Source: JAABRU01 sp050180235 (GTDB lineage: Bacteria; Desulfobacterota; Desulfobacteria; Desulfobacterales; Desulfococcaceae). Taken from it: 64,000 nt of DNA. Below the pieces are notes generated by a model that was not told the origin of the DNA, did not search any database, and was given only the letters and a program-made list of their open reading frames with translations. Positions 8,593 through 17,273 of this stretch are shown here, one piece after another. Each line of letters opens with the position of its first letter. Position 1 is the first letter of the stretch. The stretch lies in contig JBFXEJ010000010.1 in the NCBI GenBank assembly GCA_050180235.1, positions 34,209 to 98,208 of the forward strand, written 5' to 3'. Both the position numbers and the translations under genes were made by a program.

Positions 8593-9483
8593 TCAAAACA
8601 CATTACCGGAAACAAGGCGGAAACAGGCTTCAGTCTGTTCATGGGCCGCAGCACAGAATGGAAGCCCGGGCTGCATTTTTTCATAATTTCTGATAAAATC
8701 CTTCATCAGTTCCAGCACCCTTTCTCCGGCCTGAAAATGGGGAACATGTCCGCATTGGGGAATTATTTCCATGTTTACCGGGCCTGAGACCTGACGGGCA
8801 ATGTCCTGCGCATGTTTTAATGTTGCATATTCATCATTTTCCCCCTGAATCAGCAGAAAGGGGCATTGTACGTCCGGAAGAAATTTTTCAATATTCCATG
8901 TGACAAATTCCTCAGAAAGCCAGGTATCGGCCCAGCGGTAAAAAACCGCATCCGTATATTTGCCGTGATAACGGCAGAGTTTTTCCCGCAGATTGCCTGT
9001 TTCATACATTTTCACCACTTCCCGTATGCCTGCACGGGTAATTTCCTCATTATAAATATGCGCAGCTTCGGTGATGACGGCTTTGATCCTGTCTTTCATC
9101 AGAGCTGCGGCAATCAGAGCAATGGAGCCGCCGTCACTGTGACCGATGAGAATACATTCTCCTATGCCCCAGGCATCCAGCACAGCAGACAGATATTTTT
9201 CTGATTCTGTCACAAGATAATCCGCAGACCAGTGGCCTTCGGGCAGCATGTCTGATTTGCCGTATCCCCTGCGCTCATACACCAGACCCTGCATTTGCAG
9301 GGACGAACAGAGTGTTTCGGGAAAATCCCGCCACATTTCCAGGCATCCCAGACCTTCGTGAAGAAAAATCAGAGTGGGAAAATTTCTGCTGCCGGATTCT
9401 GCACTGATCTGTTTCACACGCACCCGGCAGTCTTTGGCCTGAACTGTGAAAATTCCCTTATTTTTCAGATATGATTTTCCCAT
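8593..9483 (-). CDS. Alpha/beta hydrolase
   Basis: 296 residues with the alpha/beta-hydrolase fold. The oxyanion-hole region is FLHEGLG, the nucleophile elbow is IGHSDGGS (S116), the acid is in IQGENDEYA (D217) and the histidine is in CGHVPH (H246), so the triad looks complete. Substrate cannot be told; esterases, haloperoxidase-like and meta-cleavage hydrolases share this layout. No signal peptide, so cytoplasmic. The start overlaps the lytic transglycosylase stop by 26 bases and has a GAGG site, making it the last gene of a four-gene set. Confidence 0.8.
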   Translation of the reverse strand: MGKSYLKNKGIFTVQAKDCRVRVKQISAESGSRNFPTLIFLHEGLGCLEMWRDFPETLCSSLQMQGLVYERRGYGKSDMLPEGHWSADYLVTESEKYLSAVLDAWGIGECILIGHSDGGSIALIAAALMKDRIKAVITEAAHIYNEEITRAGIREVVKMYETGNLREKLCRYHGKYTDAVFYRWADTWLSEEFVTWNIEKFLPDVQCPFLLIQGENDEYATLKHAQDIARQVSGPVNMEIIPQCGHVPHFQAGERVLELMKDFIRNYEKMQPGLPFCAAAHEQTEACFRLVSGNVF

Positions 9484-10510
9484 AAGCCTCGGTAAGTCTC
9501 ATAACATCATTGAGATATTCCGCAGTTTCCTGCGGTATTTTAACCTCCAGCAGGGCAAGCACTTTTTCCGCATTCATCTCCTGCAGCGGATAGGTATTGA
9601 TAAGATTCCGCAGACTGCCCGGCCCCCAGTTATAGGCGCAGACTGCAATATAACGTTTTTTCCTTTTGTCCTGAATATCTCTGAAATGCCGGGTTTTCAG
9701 CAGGTGATAGTAGGCAGTTCCCAGTTCGATGTTTTTTTCCGGATCAAAGAAATAAGGTTCCGGCAGGCTTTTGTCCTCTCCGTACACAAAGACATATGCC
9801 TCTTTTCCTCCGTAATGGGGGATCAGTTGCATCAGTCCCAGAGCGCCGTCCGGGGAACGGGCCAGCGGGTTGAAATGGGATTCGGCATGAATCATGGCCA
9901 TAATCAGGCTGATATCCAGTTGAAACTTGCGCGCGTAACTGCGGACAATGCCCAGATACTGCTTTGCCCGCACTTCAATATGATTCGGGACAAGGGGAAT
10001 GGATGCCTCCATTCTCACCCGTTTTACACCGTCGCGTGCAACATAGGCCCTGTTTTCCTTTTTCAGTTTCGGAACAATTTCTTCGGCAATAAAGCGGTCA
10101 ATATTCCGGGGGCTCAGAACATTTCCTTTCTTATCCCGGATCTGATCTTTGAGAATTCCGGTTCCGTCCGGGGTTTCCGCACCGAGAATCCGCAGTGCGG
10201 AAACAATGATTTTTTTCTCTCCCGCATCCGGTATGTTTTCTGTCTGCGCGGGGATGACAGTTTCAAAAACCACAGTCCCCTTGACAAAATCAACCTCGCC
10301 GCGGGCATCCATTTCCGGTATATAATCCACCCAGACTGATGTCCCCGGCAGTTTGACTGTATCCCATTTTTTCCGGATTTCCTCTTCTGAAAGAACTGTG
10401 AAAACCGGTTCCTGCACCGGTACTGCACACGCTGAAAACAGGACTGCTGAAAGGTATGAAATAAAAAAAACTTTAAGATATGCAGTGTGCCTCATCCTGT
10501 ATTGCATCAT
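9458..10510 (-). CDS. Lytic murein transglycosylase lipoprotein, MltC-like
   Basis: 350 residues. A signal peptide ends in the lipobox LFSAC (C28), so this is probably a membrane-anchored periplasmic lipoprotein. The C-terminal SLT domain has the catalytic glutamate in IHAESHFNP (E210), then GALGLMQLIP and IELGTAYYHLL; the N-terminal region fits the MltC accessory domain. It cleaves peptidoglycan glycan strands. ATG 10510 has GGGGG upstream; ATG 10507 and 10495 are also possible, the last giving a shorter signal peptide. The start lies inside the end of the RNase Z-like gene, so translation is probably coupled. Confidence 0.85.
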   Translation of the reverse strand: MMQYRMRHTAYLKVFFISYLSAVLFSACAVPVQEPVFTVLSEEEIRKKWDTVKLPGTSVWVDYIPEMDARGEVDFVKGTVVFETVIPAQTENIPDAGEKKIIVSALRILGAETPDGTGILKDQIRDKKGNVLSPRNIDRFIAEEIVPKLKKENRAYVARDGVKRVRMEASIPLVPNHIEVRAKQYLGIVRSYARKFQLDISLIMAMIHAESHFNPLARSPDGALGLMQLIPHYGGKEAYVFVYGEDKSLPEPYFFDPEKNIELGTAYYHLLKTRHFRDIQDKRKKRYIAVCAYNWGPGSLRNLINTYPLQEMNAEKVLALLEVKIPQETAEYLNDVMRLTEAYGKIISEK

Positions 10511-11531
10511 CAGAACCCCCTTTGGAAATCCTGGCGATTTCCTTTTCATATGCTTCCCTGGCCTCGTTTTCCAGCATATACTCCTGCCCCTCATAGCGCG
10601 GGGAAAAATGGAAAAGTGTAAACTGTCCGGCGCAGGCGCGGCCGGCCAGAAAACCGGCCTGCCGCGCTGTCAGATGATATTTCTGAAAGGCCCTGTCACT
10701 GTCTGCGTCCAGAAAGGCCGCCTCAATGAACAGATGATCCGCATCTTTGATCAGTTCAGTGATTTTCCGGATATTTTCCGGGCTGAACACCGCATCCGTG
10801 ACATATCCGATTTTCTGTCCCGCAGAAATCAGAGCAATGTTTTCAGCCAGTTCTCCAAGAACAAATGTGCGGGGCTGTTCTGCGTCCGGGATATGGAAAA
10901 GACTTTCCAGGGGCCGGTTTTCAAACAGGGCCTGCTTGAAATCCTGCAGCCAGGGACCGGGATTCAGATGCAGTTGGGCAAGTTTTTCCCTGATGATATT
11001 GACATGAAAGTTCTCCCGCAGACAAAAGGCAAGGCAGGGAATACCGTGATCCAGTATGGCGGCTGAAACAGAGAAGGATGGTCTTTGGACAAGAAGGCCG
11101 TCAAAGGGAAGGATACGTACATCTGATTCAGGAATGAACCGGTTCCGGCATGGATAGTCCTGAATCCGGATATGTTCCGCAGAGATTTCAGCAGCGCGGA
11201 TAATGAAACTGTTTTCGTACTGCCCGACCAGGTTCCATGAATAGGCCGCAAGTTTTCCCTCTGTGTTCCGCAGAAAACCGTCAGGGCCGTAAACATGCAG
11301 GATTTTGTCCCGGCCCAGGCACAGACGCAGACATCTGTCAAATCCTGAAAAATGATCCATATGGGTATGGGAGACAAACACATGATCTGTTTTCAGAATA
11401 TCCCGGTTTGAAAGCCTGTCCAGTTCTCCGGCATCAAAGAGAATGGCACATTTCTCAAAAAAAAAAGGAATATACACTCCCGGATCAGCAAACCGCGGAT
11501 TGACCAGTCTGGGGTGGAATGAGGGCCTCAT
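10473..11531 (-). CDS. RNase Z-like metallo-beta-lactamase-fold hydrolase
   Basis: 352 residues. The metal-binding motif HTHMDH (H55, H57, D59, H60) and the late HFSPRYEG motif are those of the RNase Z (tRNA 3'-processing) branch of the fold, and a late IEAAFLD segment fits as well. The N-terminus is close to the metal site and longer than in classical RNase Z, so it may be a related phosphodiesterase rather than the true tRNA 3' endonuclease. It follows the small gene at 11547-11966 by 15 bases. The ribosome site before ATG 11531 is weak. Confidence 0.75.
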   Translation of the reverse strand: MRPSFHPRLVNPRFADPGVYIPFFFEKCAILFDAGELDRLSNRDILKTDHVFVSHTHMDHFSGFDRCLRLCLGRDKILHVYGPDGFLRNTEGKLAAYSWNLVGQYENSFIIRAAEISAEHIRIQDYPCRNRFIPESDVRILPFDGLLVQRPSFSVSAAILDHGIPCLAFCLRENFHVNIIREKLAQLHLNPGPWLQDFKQALFENRPLESLFHIPDAEQPRTFVLGELAENIALISAGQKIGYVTDAVFSPENIRKITELIKDADHLFIEAAFLDADSDRAFQKYHLTARQAGFLAGRACAGQFTLFHFSPRYEGQEYMLENEAREAYEKEIARISKGGSDDAIQDEAHCIS

Positions 11532-11546
11532 GCTTATGCCATAAGG

Positions 11547-11966
11547 TCAGGGCAGATATTTCTGCACCTGCCGGTTGATGCAGTGGTAAATGTCCTCATC
11601 TGATCCGAAAACATCCACTGTATCTTTGTGATCGATCACCTTCTCAAGAACAAAGGCCGTAAGATACAGACTCACAATATGCGGATTCTGAACCAGATTC
11701 CGGAAGGGGGCCACCTGGTAGTCAATATCAAAATCCTCTGCATACACCATCTGATCAAGGCATTTGAAAATCTGCTCTTCCAGACTGTTTTTGTTGGTGG
11801 TTTCCACCAGACTGTTTTCCACCAGTTTCATGGCCACCGAGTTGCTCAGCGGCTCAAGATTGTCCTTTACAGTGCTGATGGCCATCCTGCGTGCATGCTC
11901 TTTCGAGGATTCTATTTTGGACAGAATGCTCGATTCCCGTGTACTGGGCCGAAATACCTTTGCCAT
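11547..11966 (-). CDS. Conserved hypothetical protein, 139 residues
   Basis: Not assigned to a family. It is a soluble, mainly alpha-helical-looking protein without signal peptide or membrane segment, with no cysteine motif or catalytic signature. AAAGGGA precedes ATG 11966. It begins the set continuing into the RNase Z-like, transglycosylase and hydrolase genes. Confidence 0.65.
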   Translation of the reverse strand: MAKVFRPSTRESSILSKIESSKEHARRMAISTVKDNLEPLSNSVAMKLVENSLVETTNKNSLEEQIFKCLDQMVYAEDFDIDYQVAPFRNLVQNPHIVSLYLTAFVLEKVIDHKDTVDVFGSDEDIYHCINRQVQKYLP

Positions 11967-12031
11967 GCTATAATTCCCTTTCTGCTCATTCCCGGAGCCG
12001 CTGACGCCATCCGGGATGGACGGATTGTATG

Positions 12032-12050
12032 AAAAATGATAATCATCCTG
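12032..12050 (-). promoter_or_regulatory. Possible Fur-box-like site upstream of the 11966 gene
   Basis: The 19-base stretch around AATGATAATCATC matches the classical Fur consensus at 14 of 19 positions by hand alignment. It lies 66-84 bases upstream of the ATG at 11966. Iron control of this operon would be unexpected and is only a suggestion. Confidence 0.25.
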
Positions 12051-12096
12051 TTTTTATTGAATATTAAGTATCTGACACCTTGTACATATATCTTCT

Positions 12097-13842
12097 TTAT
12101 ATTGACAGGGCAGGGGAATTGCAAGAAAAATGTTCATTTTCTTCCACAATAATCTGCGCTGTCTTTTTTCCGTTCCATCTGTTCCACCGCAGACGGTAGA
12201 CTATCCGGCTGAAACGGTCTGCCAGATTTCCCGGATCTGTGTGAAAACACATGGCCTGTATCCGCGGGGCATTCTGATCCGGAGACTGGTGCACAAGCAT
12301 GCGGCGGTGGCAGTCTCCGATAATCCGGGAGGATAAAACTTTCACATCCCGTGCCATGAACAGTGGTTCGGGATTTCCCTCGCCAAAGGGCTGCAGGGAT
12401 TCCAGTTCATCAATGAGATGATCCGAGATTTCATCAAAAGGCAGTTCGCAGTCAATCGTGATCTGCCGGGAAATATCACCGGGGTGACCTGTATTTCTGA
12501 TGGCTGTGTCAAAATCCTCCCGGAAACCGGCTATGCGATCCTCCCGGATCTGAAATCCCGCTGCCATGGGATGCCCCCCGAATTTTTCCAGATGTTCCGC
12601 ACATTGCAGAAGTCCGTCATAGAGATTGATTCCCGGTATGCTTCTTCCCGATCCTTTTCCCATGCCGTTTTTCGCGGAAATCAGGAGTACGGGACGGAAA
12701 AAGCGGTTTACCAGTTTGGCGGCCACGATGCCCAGAACCCCTTCATGCCATCGTGAGTCTGAAAGAACCAGCGTGTTTTTTTCCAGTTTTTCCGGATATT
12801 TTTCCAGATACTTCAGGATATGTCCGGTCATCTGTTTTTCTGTATCCTGTCTCTGCCTGTTCAGACGATCCAGTGCCTGGGCCAGTTCTTCGGCGCGTTT
12901 GGGATCCCGGGTGGTGAGCAGTTCCACGGCCATTCCCGCATGGTTCAGTCTGCCTGCCGCATTTACCCTCGGGGCCAGCCGGAACCCGATATCATCTGCA
13001 TCCGCGCAGGATTCTTTCAGACCGGACACTTTTGCCAATGCCCGGATACCGGGCCGGGTTCCTGCACGGATCATTTCCAGTCCGACTTTGGAAAGTATCC
13101 GGTTTTCAAAGCGCAGGGGGACCATATCGGCAATGGTTCCCAGTGCCACAAGATCACAGAAATTTTTCAGATTCGGTTCTCTGATTTTTTTCCAGAAACC
13201 TTTTTCCCGCAGATGTTTCCGCAGACAGATAAGCAGTGTGAAAACCACACCCACACCGGCCAGGTGGCTGAAACCCGCTGTGCAGTCCGCTCTTTTGGGG
13301 TTCACAACAGCAACTGCGGGCGGAATACTGTCAATGGTGTGATGGTCAGTGATGATAATGTCTATGCCGCTGTCCCGCGCTGCCTGCACTGCCTCATGCC
13401 TGCTTGATCCGCAGTCAACCGTGATAATCAGATCGGTCTGCGCGGGAAGCGCGTAGCCGAAGATATGTCCGGTCTGAATGTCATAGCCTTCCCGTGTCCG
13501 GTGCGGAATGTAATAGGACACATCCGCTCCCGCATACTGCAGAAATTCCAGAAGAACCGCTGTGGCTGTAACTCCGTCTGCGTCATAGTCTCCGAAAATC
13601 AGAATTTTCTCATGATCGGAAATGGCCGCTGCAATGCGGAGAACGGCTGTGTCCATATCCCGGATGGCAAAAGGCGGCCGGATGCTGGCCAGGGAAAAAT
13701 CCGTAAAACCGCGGATATCAGACTCGGAAACAATGTTCCGGTTCACCAGGACAGCAGCAGTGACACGTGTGCATTTCATGATTCTGCTTACCTTTTCCAC
13801 GGCCTCCCGGTCAGGTTCCAAAATCTTCCATTCTGTTTTCAT
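12097..13842 (-). CDS. recJ: Single-stranded-DNA-specific exonuclease RecJ
   Basis: 581 residues, the usual RecJ length. RecJ degrades single-stranded DNA 5' to 3' in recombination and mismatch repair. DHH-family motifs are clear: FGDYDADGVTA (D85, D87, D89), TVDCGSS (about 141-147) and ITDHHTID (166-168 = DHH), then HLAGVGVVF and VNAAGRLNHA. The C-terminal DHHA1 region contains GSGRSIPG and FGGHPMAAGF. AAGG lies just before ATG 13842. The gene stands alone on the minus strand. Confidence 0.96.
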   Translation of the reverse strand: MKTEWKILEPDREAVEKVSRIMKCTRVTAAVLVNRNIVSESDIRGFTDFSLASIRPPFAIRDMDTAVLRIAAAISDHEKILIFGDYDADGVTATAVLLEFLQYAGADVSYYIPHRTREGYDIQTGHIFGYALPAQTDLIITVDCGSSRHEAVQAARDSGIDIIITDHHTIDSIPPAVAVVNPKRADCTAGFSHLAGVGVVFTLLICLRKHLREKGFWKKIREPNLKNFCDLVALGTIADMVPLRFENRILSKVGLEMIRAGTRPGIRALAKVSGLKESCADADDIGFRLAPRVNAAGRLNHAGMAVELLTTRDPKRAEELAQALDRLNRQRQDTEKQMTGHILKYLEKYPEKLEKNTLVLSDSRWHEGVLGIVAAKLVNRFFRPVLLISAKNGMGKGSGRSIPGINLYDGLLQCAEHLEKFGGHPMAAGFQIREDRIAGFREDFDTAIRNTGHPGDISRQITIDCELPFDEISDHLIDELESLQPFGEGNPEPLFMARDVKVLSSRIIGDCHRRMLVHQSPDQNAPRIQAMCFHTDPGNLADRFSRIVYRLRWNRWNGKKTAQIIVEENEHFSCNSPALSI

Positions 13843-14162
13843 ATGACCTTCATACTCTATAACGGGTCTAAGGACAACAGGAAATCCGGTATTTTTTGGG
13901 GAAAGGTGATTTTTCTGCGGTTTCAGGTCTCAGGTTTAAGGACTGGGGCCGGGGGAGTTTTTGCCGGAACTTTCATTTTTCTGTTGAAAAGGTACGGAGA
14001 TAATGTTACGCTTCATAAAATCCGGAGTGCAAAAGTCAGGCAAAACAGTTTTTTTGTCCTGTTAAGCAGGCAAAAAAAATTTTCGTTTATTCAAAAAATC
14101 CGGTTTTTCCGGAAAACCGGATTTTTCTGAAAACTTTATACCCGAAAATTTATGATGTCTTA

Positions 14163-14298
14163 TACCGGTTCGCCATTGAAAGTATATTTATGATTCGGTT
14201 TCCCACAGAGGACACAGAGATAAAAAACCACAGAGAACACAGAGGAAACAACTCATCTTATTCTATAAATTTATATAAATTCAATAGCGAATTGGTAT
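14163..14298. mobile_element. MITE-like element, family C
   Basis: The ends ATACCGGTTCGCCATTG and CAATAGCGAATTGGTAT are imperfect inverted repeats matching the elements at 4415, 17016 and 20614. The interior differs and carries two CACAGAGGACACAGAG units (14201-14245), as if short repeats had been swapped in. Confidence 0.55.
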
Positions 14299-14304
14299 TA
14301 CTTA

Positions 14305-14579
14305 CTGACTGATGTTACGCAGCCTTTCCAAAAATCGGTAGTGGGTCAAATCCGTTGATAAGGTCTCCCCTCCCTTGAGGGAGGGGCAGGGGAGGGTGAA
14401 AACATCACTGATTATCCCCCTCCCCTGACCCCTCCCACCAGGGGAGGGGAATTTTTGGATCAACAGATTTGCACCACTACCCAAAAATCAGGCAGTTATC
14501 CGCTTTGCCCGTCATTCCGGCAAAAGCCGGTATCCGGTGTTTTCAGACGGTTCCGGTGACGAATCTGCGTAACATCAGT
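14305..14579. mobile_element. MITE-like element, family A (ACTGATGTTACGC ends), interrupted
   Basis: The ends ACTGATGTTACGC (14308-14320) and GCGTAACATCAGT (14567-14579) are perfect inverted repeats. The direct repeat TACTTA (14299-14304 and 14580-14585) is a plausible 6-bp target duplication, with three extra bases on the left. A second copy at 21261-21398 is uninterrupted. This copy is split by the family B element at 14337-14481. Confidence 0.75.
14337..14481. mobile_element. MITE-like element, family B (GGTAGTG ends, 8-bp target duplication)
   Basis: 145 bases with ends GGTAGTGGGTCAAATCCG and AACAGATTTGCACCACTACC. It is flanked by the 8-bp direct repeat CAAAAATC (14329-14336 and 14482-14489). 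The uninterrupted family A copy has a single CAAAAATC at the corresponding place (about 21282-21289), an empty site that shows insertion. The interior has GAGGGAGGGG-type stems. A 146-base copy at 41015-41160 interrupts a gene. Confidence 0.88.
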
Positions 14580-14714
14580 TACTTATGAAAGATTATCATG
14601 AATCTTCAGGATCAGAGGGGGGGCTGTTATGACGGTTAAGCACACATTCCGGTATACGGAACAGGCTGATCCGCTCTGCCTCTGTTCTGACCCGCAAACC
14701 CATAAGAGAACATA

Positions 14715-14954
14715 TTGAAAACAGTAAAAAAATATTTCCGGACAGACCGGAAGGAAATGGCTTTTGTCAAATTTGTTTTTGAGGCATATGACGGCATTGC
14801 CACAATGACCACCGAAGATGCCTCCGCAGGCAGGTTCTTCTTTGTTATTCCGCCCGGATGCGAAGATGAGGTGGAAATGGTGCTGTCTGATTTGAGAAAA
14901 TCTGTAAACATTCAGCCGGTGAATCCGGACGGAGAGGAAATCAGGGCAGTATGA
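14715..14954 (+). CDS. DUF4911-type small protein upstream of miaB
   Basis: 79 residues from TTG 14715, with AAGAGA upstream and no better ATG in frame. The sequence, including RKEMAFVKFVFEAYDGIA and a final VLSDLRKS segment, fits the DUF4911 family found directly before miaB in delta-proteobacteria. The stop overlaps the miaB start (ATGA), so the two are coupled. The function is unknown; a role linked to tRNA modification is suggested only by this neighbourhood. Confidence 0.75.
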   Translation: MKTVKKYFRTDRKEMAFVKFVFEAYDGIATMTTEDASAGRFFFVIPPGCEDEVEMVLSDLRKSVNIQPVNPDGEEIRAV

Positions 14955-16321
14955 GTGCCAGACATCTTTATATTCATACCATCGGATGCCAGATGAATGT
15001 CTATGACTCAGAACGGATCGCCCGTCTTCTGGAGCCACTGGGATATGTGAAAACAGGTTCTGTGAAAACCGCGGATCTGATCATACTCAATACCTGTGCG
15101 ATCCGGGAAAAGGCAGAGCAGAAGGCCTTCAGTTTTCTGGGCCGTCTGGCTGATCTGAAACAGAAAAAGCCGGATATGATTATTGCTGTGGGCGGGTGCG
15201 TGGCACAGCAGGAAGGAGCACGGATACTCAAACGGGTTCCCTTTCTGGACGCTGTTTTCGGAACAGGGGCCATCGGCCGTCTGCCCCGGATCATTGAAAA
15301 AGTGGAAAAGCGGCGGATTCGGGTTATTGACGTGGATATGAACAGTCCGGAGGAGGAATTTGACCTGCCGGAACCTTACCCGGTGTCTGAAAGCGTTTCC
15401 CGTTTTGTAACCATCATGCAGGGCTGTGACAATTACTGCACCTACTGCGTGGTTCCATACGTGCGGGGCAGGGAGCATAGCCGGACGCCTGAACGCATTC
15501 TCCGTGAGATTGAGGCTTTGGTCAGATCCGGGGTGCGGGAAGTAACCCTGCTGGGCCAGAATGTCAACAGTTACGGCAAAAAAGAAGGGTTATGCTCCTT
15601 TGCAGAACTGCTCGCCCAGATTAACCGGGTGGATGGACTGTCAAGAATCCGCTTCACCACATCCCATCCCAAGGATTTGTCGCGGGATCTGATGCTGGCC
15701 TTCCGGGATTTGGAAAAACTGTGCAGGCATATTCATCTGCCGGTGCAGTCCGGATCGGATCAGGTGCTGAAACGCATGAACCGGAAATACACCCGTGACC
15801 ATTATCTGCATCTGGTGGAACAACTGCGGGGAATCTGCCCGGATGTGGCCATCACCTCGGATATTATCGCAGGTTTTCCGGGAGAAAGCCGTGCGGATTT
15901 TGAAATGACCCTTGATCTCATACGGACGGTGGGCTATGACGGACTTTTCGCTTTTGTCTATTCCGACCGTCCCAATGCCCCGGCCGCGAATTTTTCCGAA
16001 AAGATTCCGGAAGAGGAACAGCACAGCCGTCTGCAGGAGATTCTGGATTTGCAGGAACATTTCACCCTGGAAAAAAACAGACTTCTGATCGGAAATGTGC
16101 GGGAAATTCTTGTGGACGGAATGAGCAGACGGCAGACATCCGCACACGGGAGTCAGCCGGAAGTGCAGATGAGCGGCCGTACAACGGAAAACAAAATTGT
16201 GAATTTTATGGCAGACAGCGCAAACGCTGAATCTTTAATGGGACGGCTGCTGAATTTGGAGATTGAGGATGCCTTTTCCCATTCCCTGAGGGGAAAGCCG
16301 CCTGCCATGAATAACCTGTGA
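14951..16321 (+). CDS. miaB: tRNA-2-methylthio-N6-dimethylallyladenosine synthase MiaB
   Basis: 456 residues, full length. MiaB is a radical-SAM methylthiotransferase that modifies i6A37 of tRNAs. The N-terminal UPF0004 domain supplies the auxiliary cluster cysteines (C13 in TIGCQMN, C49, C83), and the radical-SAM cluster motif is GCDNYCTYC (C159, C163, C166) followed by VVPYVRGREHSR. A C-terminal TRAM domain begins near residue 370. ATG 14951 overlaps the preceding stop. The VVPYVRGREHSR motif favours MiaB over MtaB or RimO. Confidence 0.95.
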   Translation: MSARHLYIHTIGCQMNVYDSERIARLLEPLGYVKTGSVKTADLIILNTCAIREKAEQKAFSFLGRLADLKQKKPDMIIAVGGCVAQQEGARILKRVPFLDAVFGTGAIGRLPRIIEKVEKRRIRVIDVDMNSPEEEFDLPEPYPVSESVSRFVTIMQGCDNYCTYCVVPYVRGREHSRTPERILREIEALVRSGVREVTLLGQNVNSYGKKEGLCSFAELLAQINRVDGLSRIRFTTSHPKDLSRDLMLAFRDLEKLCRHIHLPVQSGSDQVLKRMNRKYTRDHYLHLVEQLRGICPDVAITSDIIAGFPGESRADFEMTLDLIRTVGYDGLFAFVYSDRPNAPAANFSEKIPEEEQHSRLQEILDLQEHFTLEKNRLLIGNVREILVDGMSRRQTSAHGSQPEVQMSGRTTENKIVNFMADSANAESLMGRLLNLEIEDAFSHSLRGKPPAMNNL

Positions 16322-16322
16322 A

Positions 16323-16410
16323 TAACCTGTGGATGAATAAACTATGGATTCCATGAATAACCTATGGATTAATCCATAGGTTATTTATCCACAGGCTGTT
16401 CATCCACAGC
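16323..16410. repeat. Long imperfect inverted repeat between miaB and the DUF151 gene
   Basis: A perfect 30-base palindrome (16356-16385) with half-site AATAACCTATGGATT is embedded in outer arms CCTGTGGATGAATAA and TTATTTATCCACAGG. The right arm contains TTATCCACA (16385-16393), matching a DnaA-box consensus. The structure is related to the hairpins at 51145-51306, with a different stem core. It ends about 20 bases before the AAAGGAGG of the next gene and may act as a terminator or attenuator. Confidence 0.7.
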
Positions 16411-16439
16411 CTGTTCATCAGCTTTGAAAGGAGGAAAAA

Positions 16440-16931
16440 ATGCTTCATAAGGTATATATAGCGGGTCTGACCATGGATCCCGCATCCAATACACCGATTG
16501 TCATTCTGAAATCGGATCAGGACGAAAGAACCATTCCCATATGGATAGGACTGCTGGAGGCCACTTCCATTGCCTCGGCTTTGCAGAACATACATTTTGA
16601 ACGTCCCATGACCCATGATCTGTTCAAGAATCTGACACAAATGCTGCATATTACAGTGTCAAAAGTGGAAGTCTGTGATCTCAGGGACAATACCTTTTTC
16701 GCACGGATTCATTTTTCTTCAGACGGCCATATGTTTGACATGGATGCACGGCCCAGCGACGCCATAGCCATAGCCCTGCGCTTTGGCGCGCCGATTTTTG
16801 TGGATGACAGGGTCATTGAAAAATCGGCTGTGAACAGCGGTGAGATGGAAGTGGCCGATGACAGCGAGGAAGGCCAGAAATGGGCCGAATATCTGGAAAA
16901 GCTGTCACCGGATGATTTCGGGAAAGTCTGA
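16440..16931 (+). CDS. DUF151-family bifunctional nuclease
   Basis: 163 residues, the full length of the DUF151/BFN domain family, whose members have been reported with DNase and RNase activity. Typical segments are ERTIPIWIGLLEATSIA near the start, RPMTHDLF, and MDARPSDAIAIALRFGAPIFV. An AAAGGAGG site lies six bases before ATG 16440. Downstream of miaB on the same strand, separated by a hairpin. No signal peptide. Confidence 0.9.
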   Translation: MLHKVYIAGLTMDPASNTPIVILKSDQDERTIPIWIGLLEATSIASALQNIHFERPMTHDLFKNLTQMLHITVSKVEVCDLRDNTFFARIHFSSDGHMFDMDARPSDAIAIALRFGAPIFVDDRVIEKSAVNSGEMEVADDSEEGQKWAEYLEKLSPDDFGKV

Positions 16932-17015
16932 GTCCTTAGGATAGGAAACAGGGGATGGGGACTGGATACCGGAGCTCTGGCGGCTGAGATTACTTTTCCG
17001 GCACCTGAACACCGG

Positions 17016-17257
17016 ACACCGGTTCGCCATTTGTTTTATACGATGCTGAACAGCAAATCCGGAGGAGTGCAAAAATCAGGTGTTTTCTGAAAATAAATAT
17101 CCCGGTTCAGTTCACAGGCACAGGGCAAAAGCCGGAAGCCTTTGCTGCTTTTCCGGTATATTCTTTTCCTGAAATCACCTTAAACGGAGCGGTTTTTGCA
17201 CACGCGGAACAGCGGAAAAAGTGACAGTATTGTATAAAATCAATGGCGATTTGGTAT
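17016..17257. mobile_element. MITE-like element, family C, interrupted by a family D element
   Basis: The left end ACACCGGTTCGCCATTTG and right end CAATGGCGATTTGGTAT match the element at 4415-4552, and the flanking interior sequence (GGAGGAGTGCAAAAAT... CGGTTTTTGCACACGCGGAA) is shared. The copy is broken at 17078-17180. Confidence 0.65.
17078..17180. mobile_element. MITE-like element, family D (AGGTGATTTC ends), 103 bp
   Basis: The left end AGGTGTTTTCTGAAAATAAA and right end TCCTGAAATCACCT are inverted repeats of about 20 bases. Closely similar copies are at 24087-24189 and 45117-45218. Comparison with the family C copy at 4415-4552, which lacks it, defines the insertion next to a TA/TAA sequence. 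Insertion at TA suggests mobilisation by an IS630/Tc1-type transposase, which is an inference. Confidence 0.8.
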
Positions 17258-17273
17258 TACACCGGACACCTGT

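Larger units (their letters stand above)
13843..14714. other. Gene-free stretch with nested inverted-repeat elements
   Basis: This 870-base gap between the divergent recJ and DUF4911 genes has no credible gene. It contains a CCGGTTTTTCCGGAAAACCGG hairpin (about 14100-14121), a family C element (14163-14298), and a family A element (14305-14579) with a family B element inside it (14337-14481). Confidence 0.7.

Noticed and set aside
16323..16410. Replication origin
   Set aside because: Only one full DnaA-box match, no AT-rich unwinding region, and no dnaA, dnaN or parAB genes nearby.
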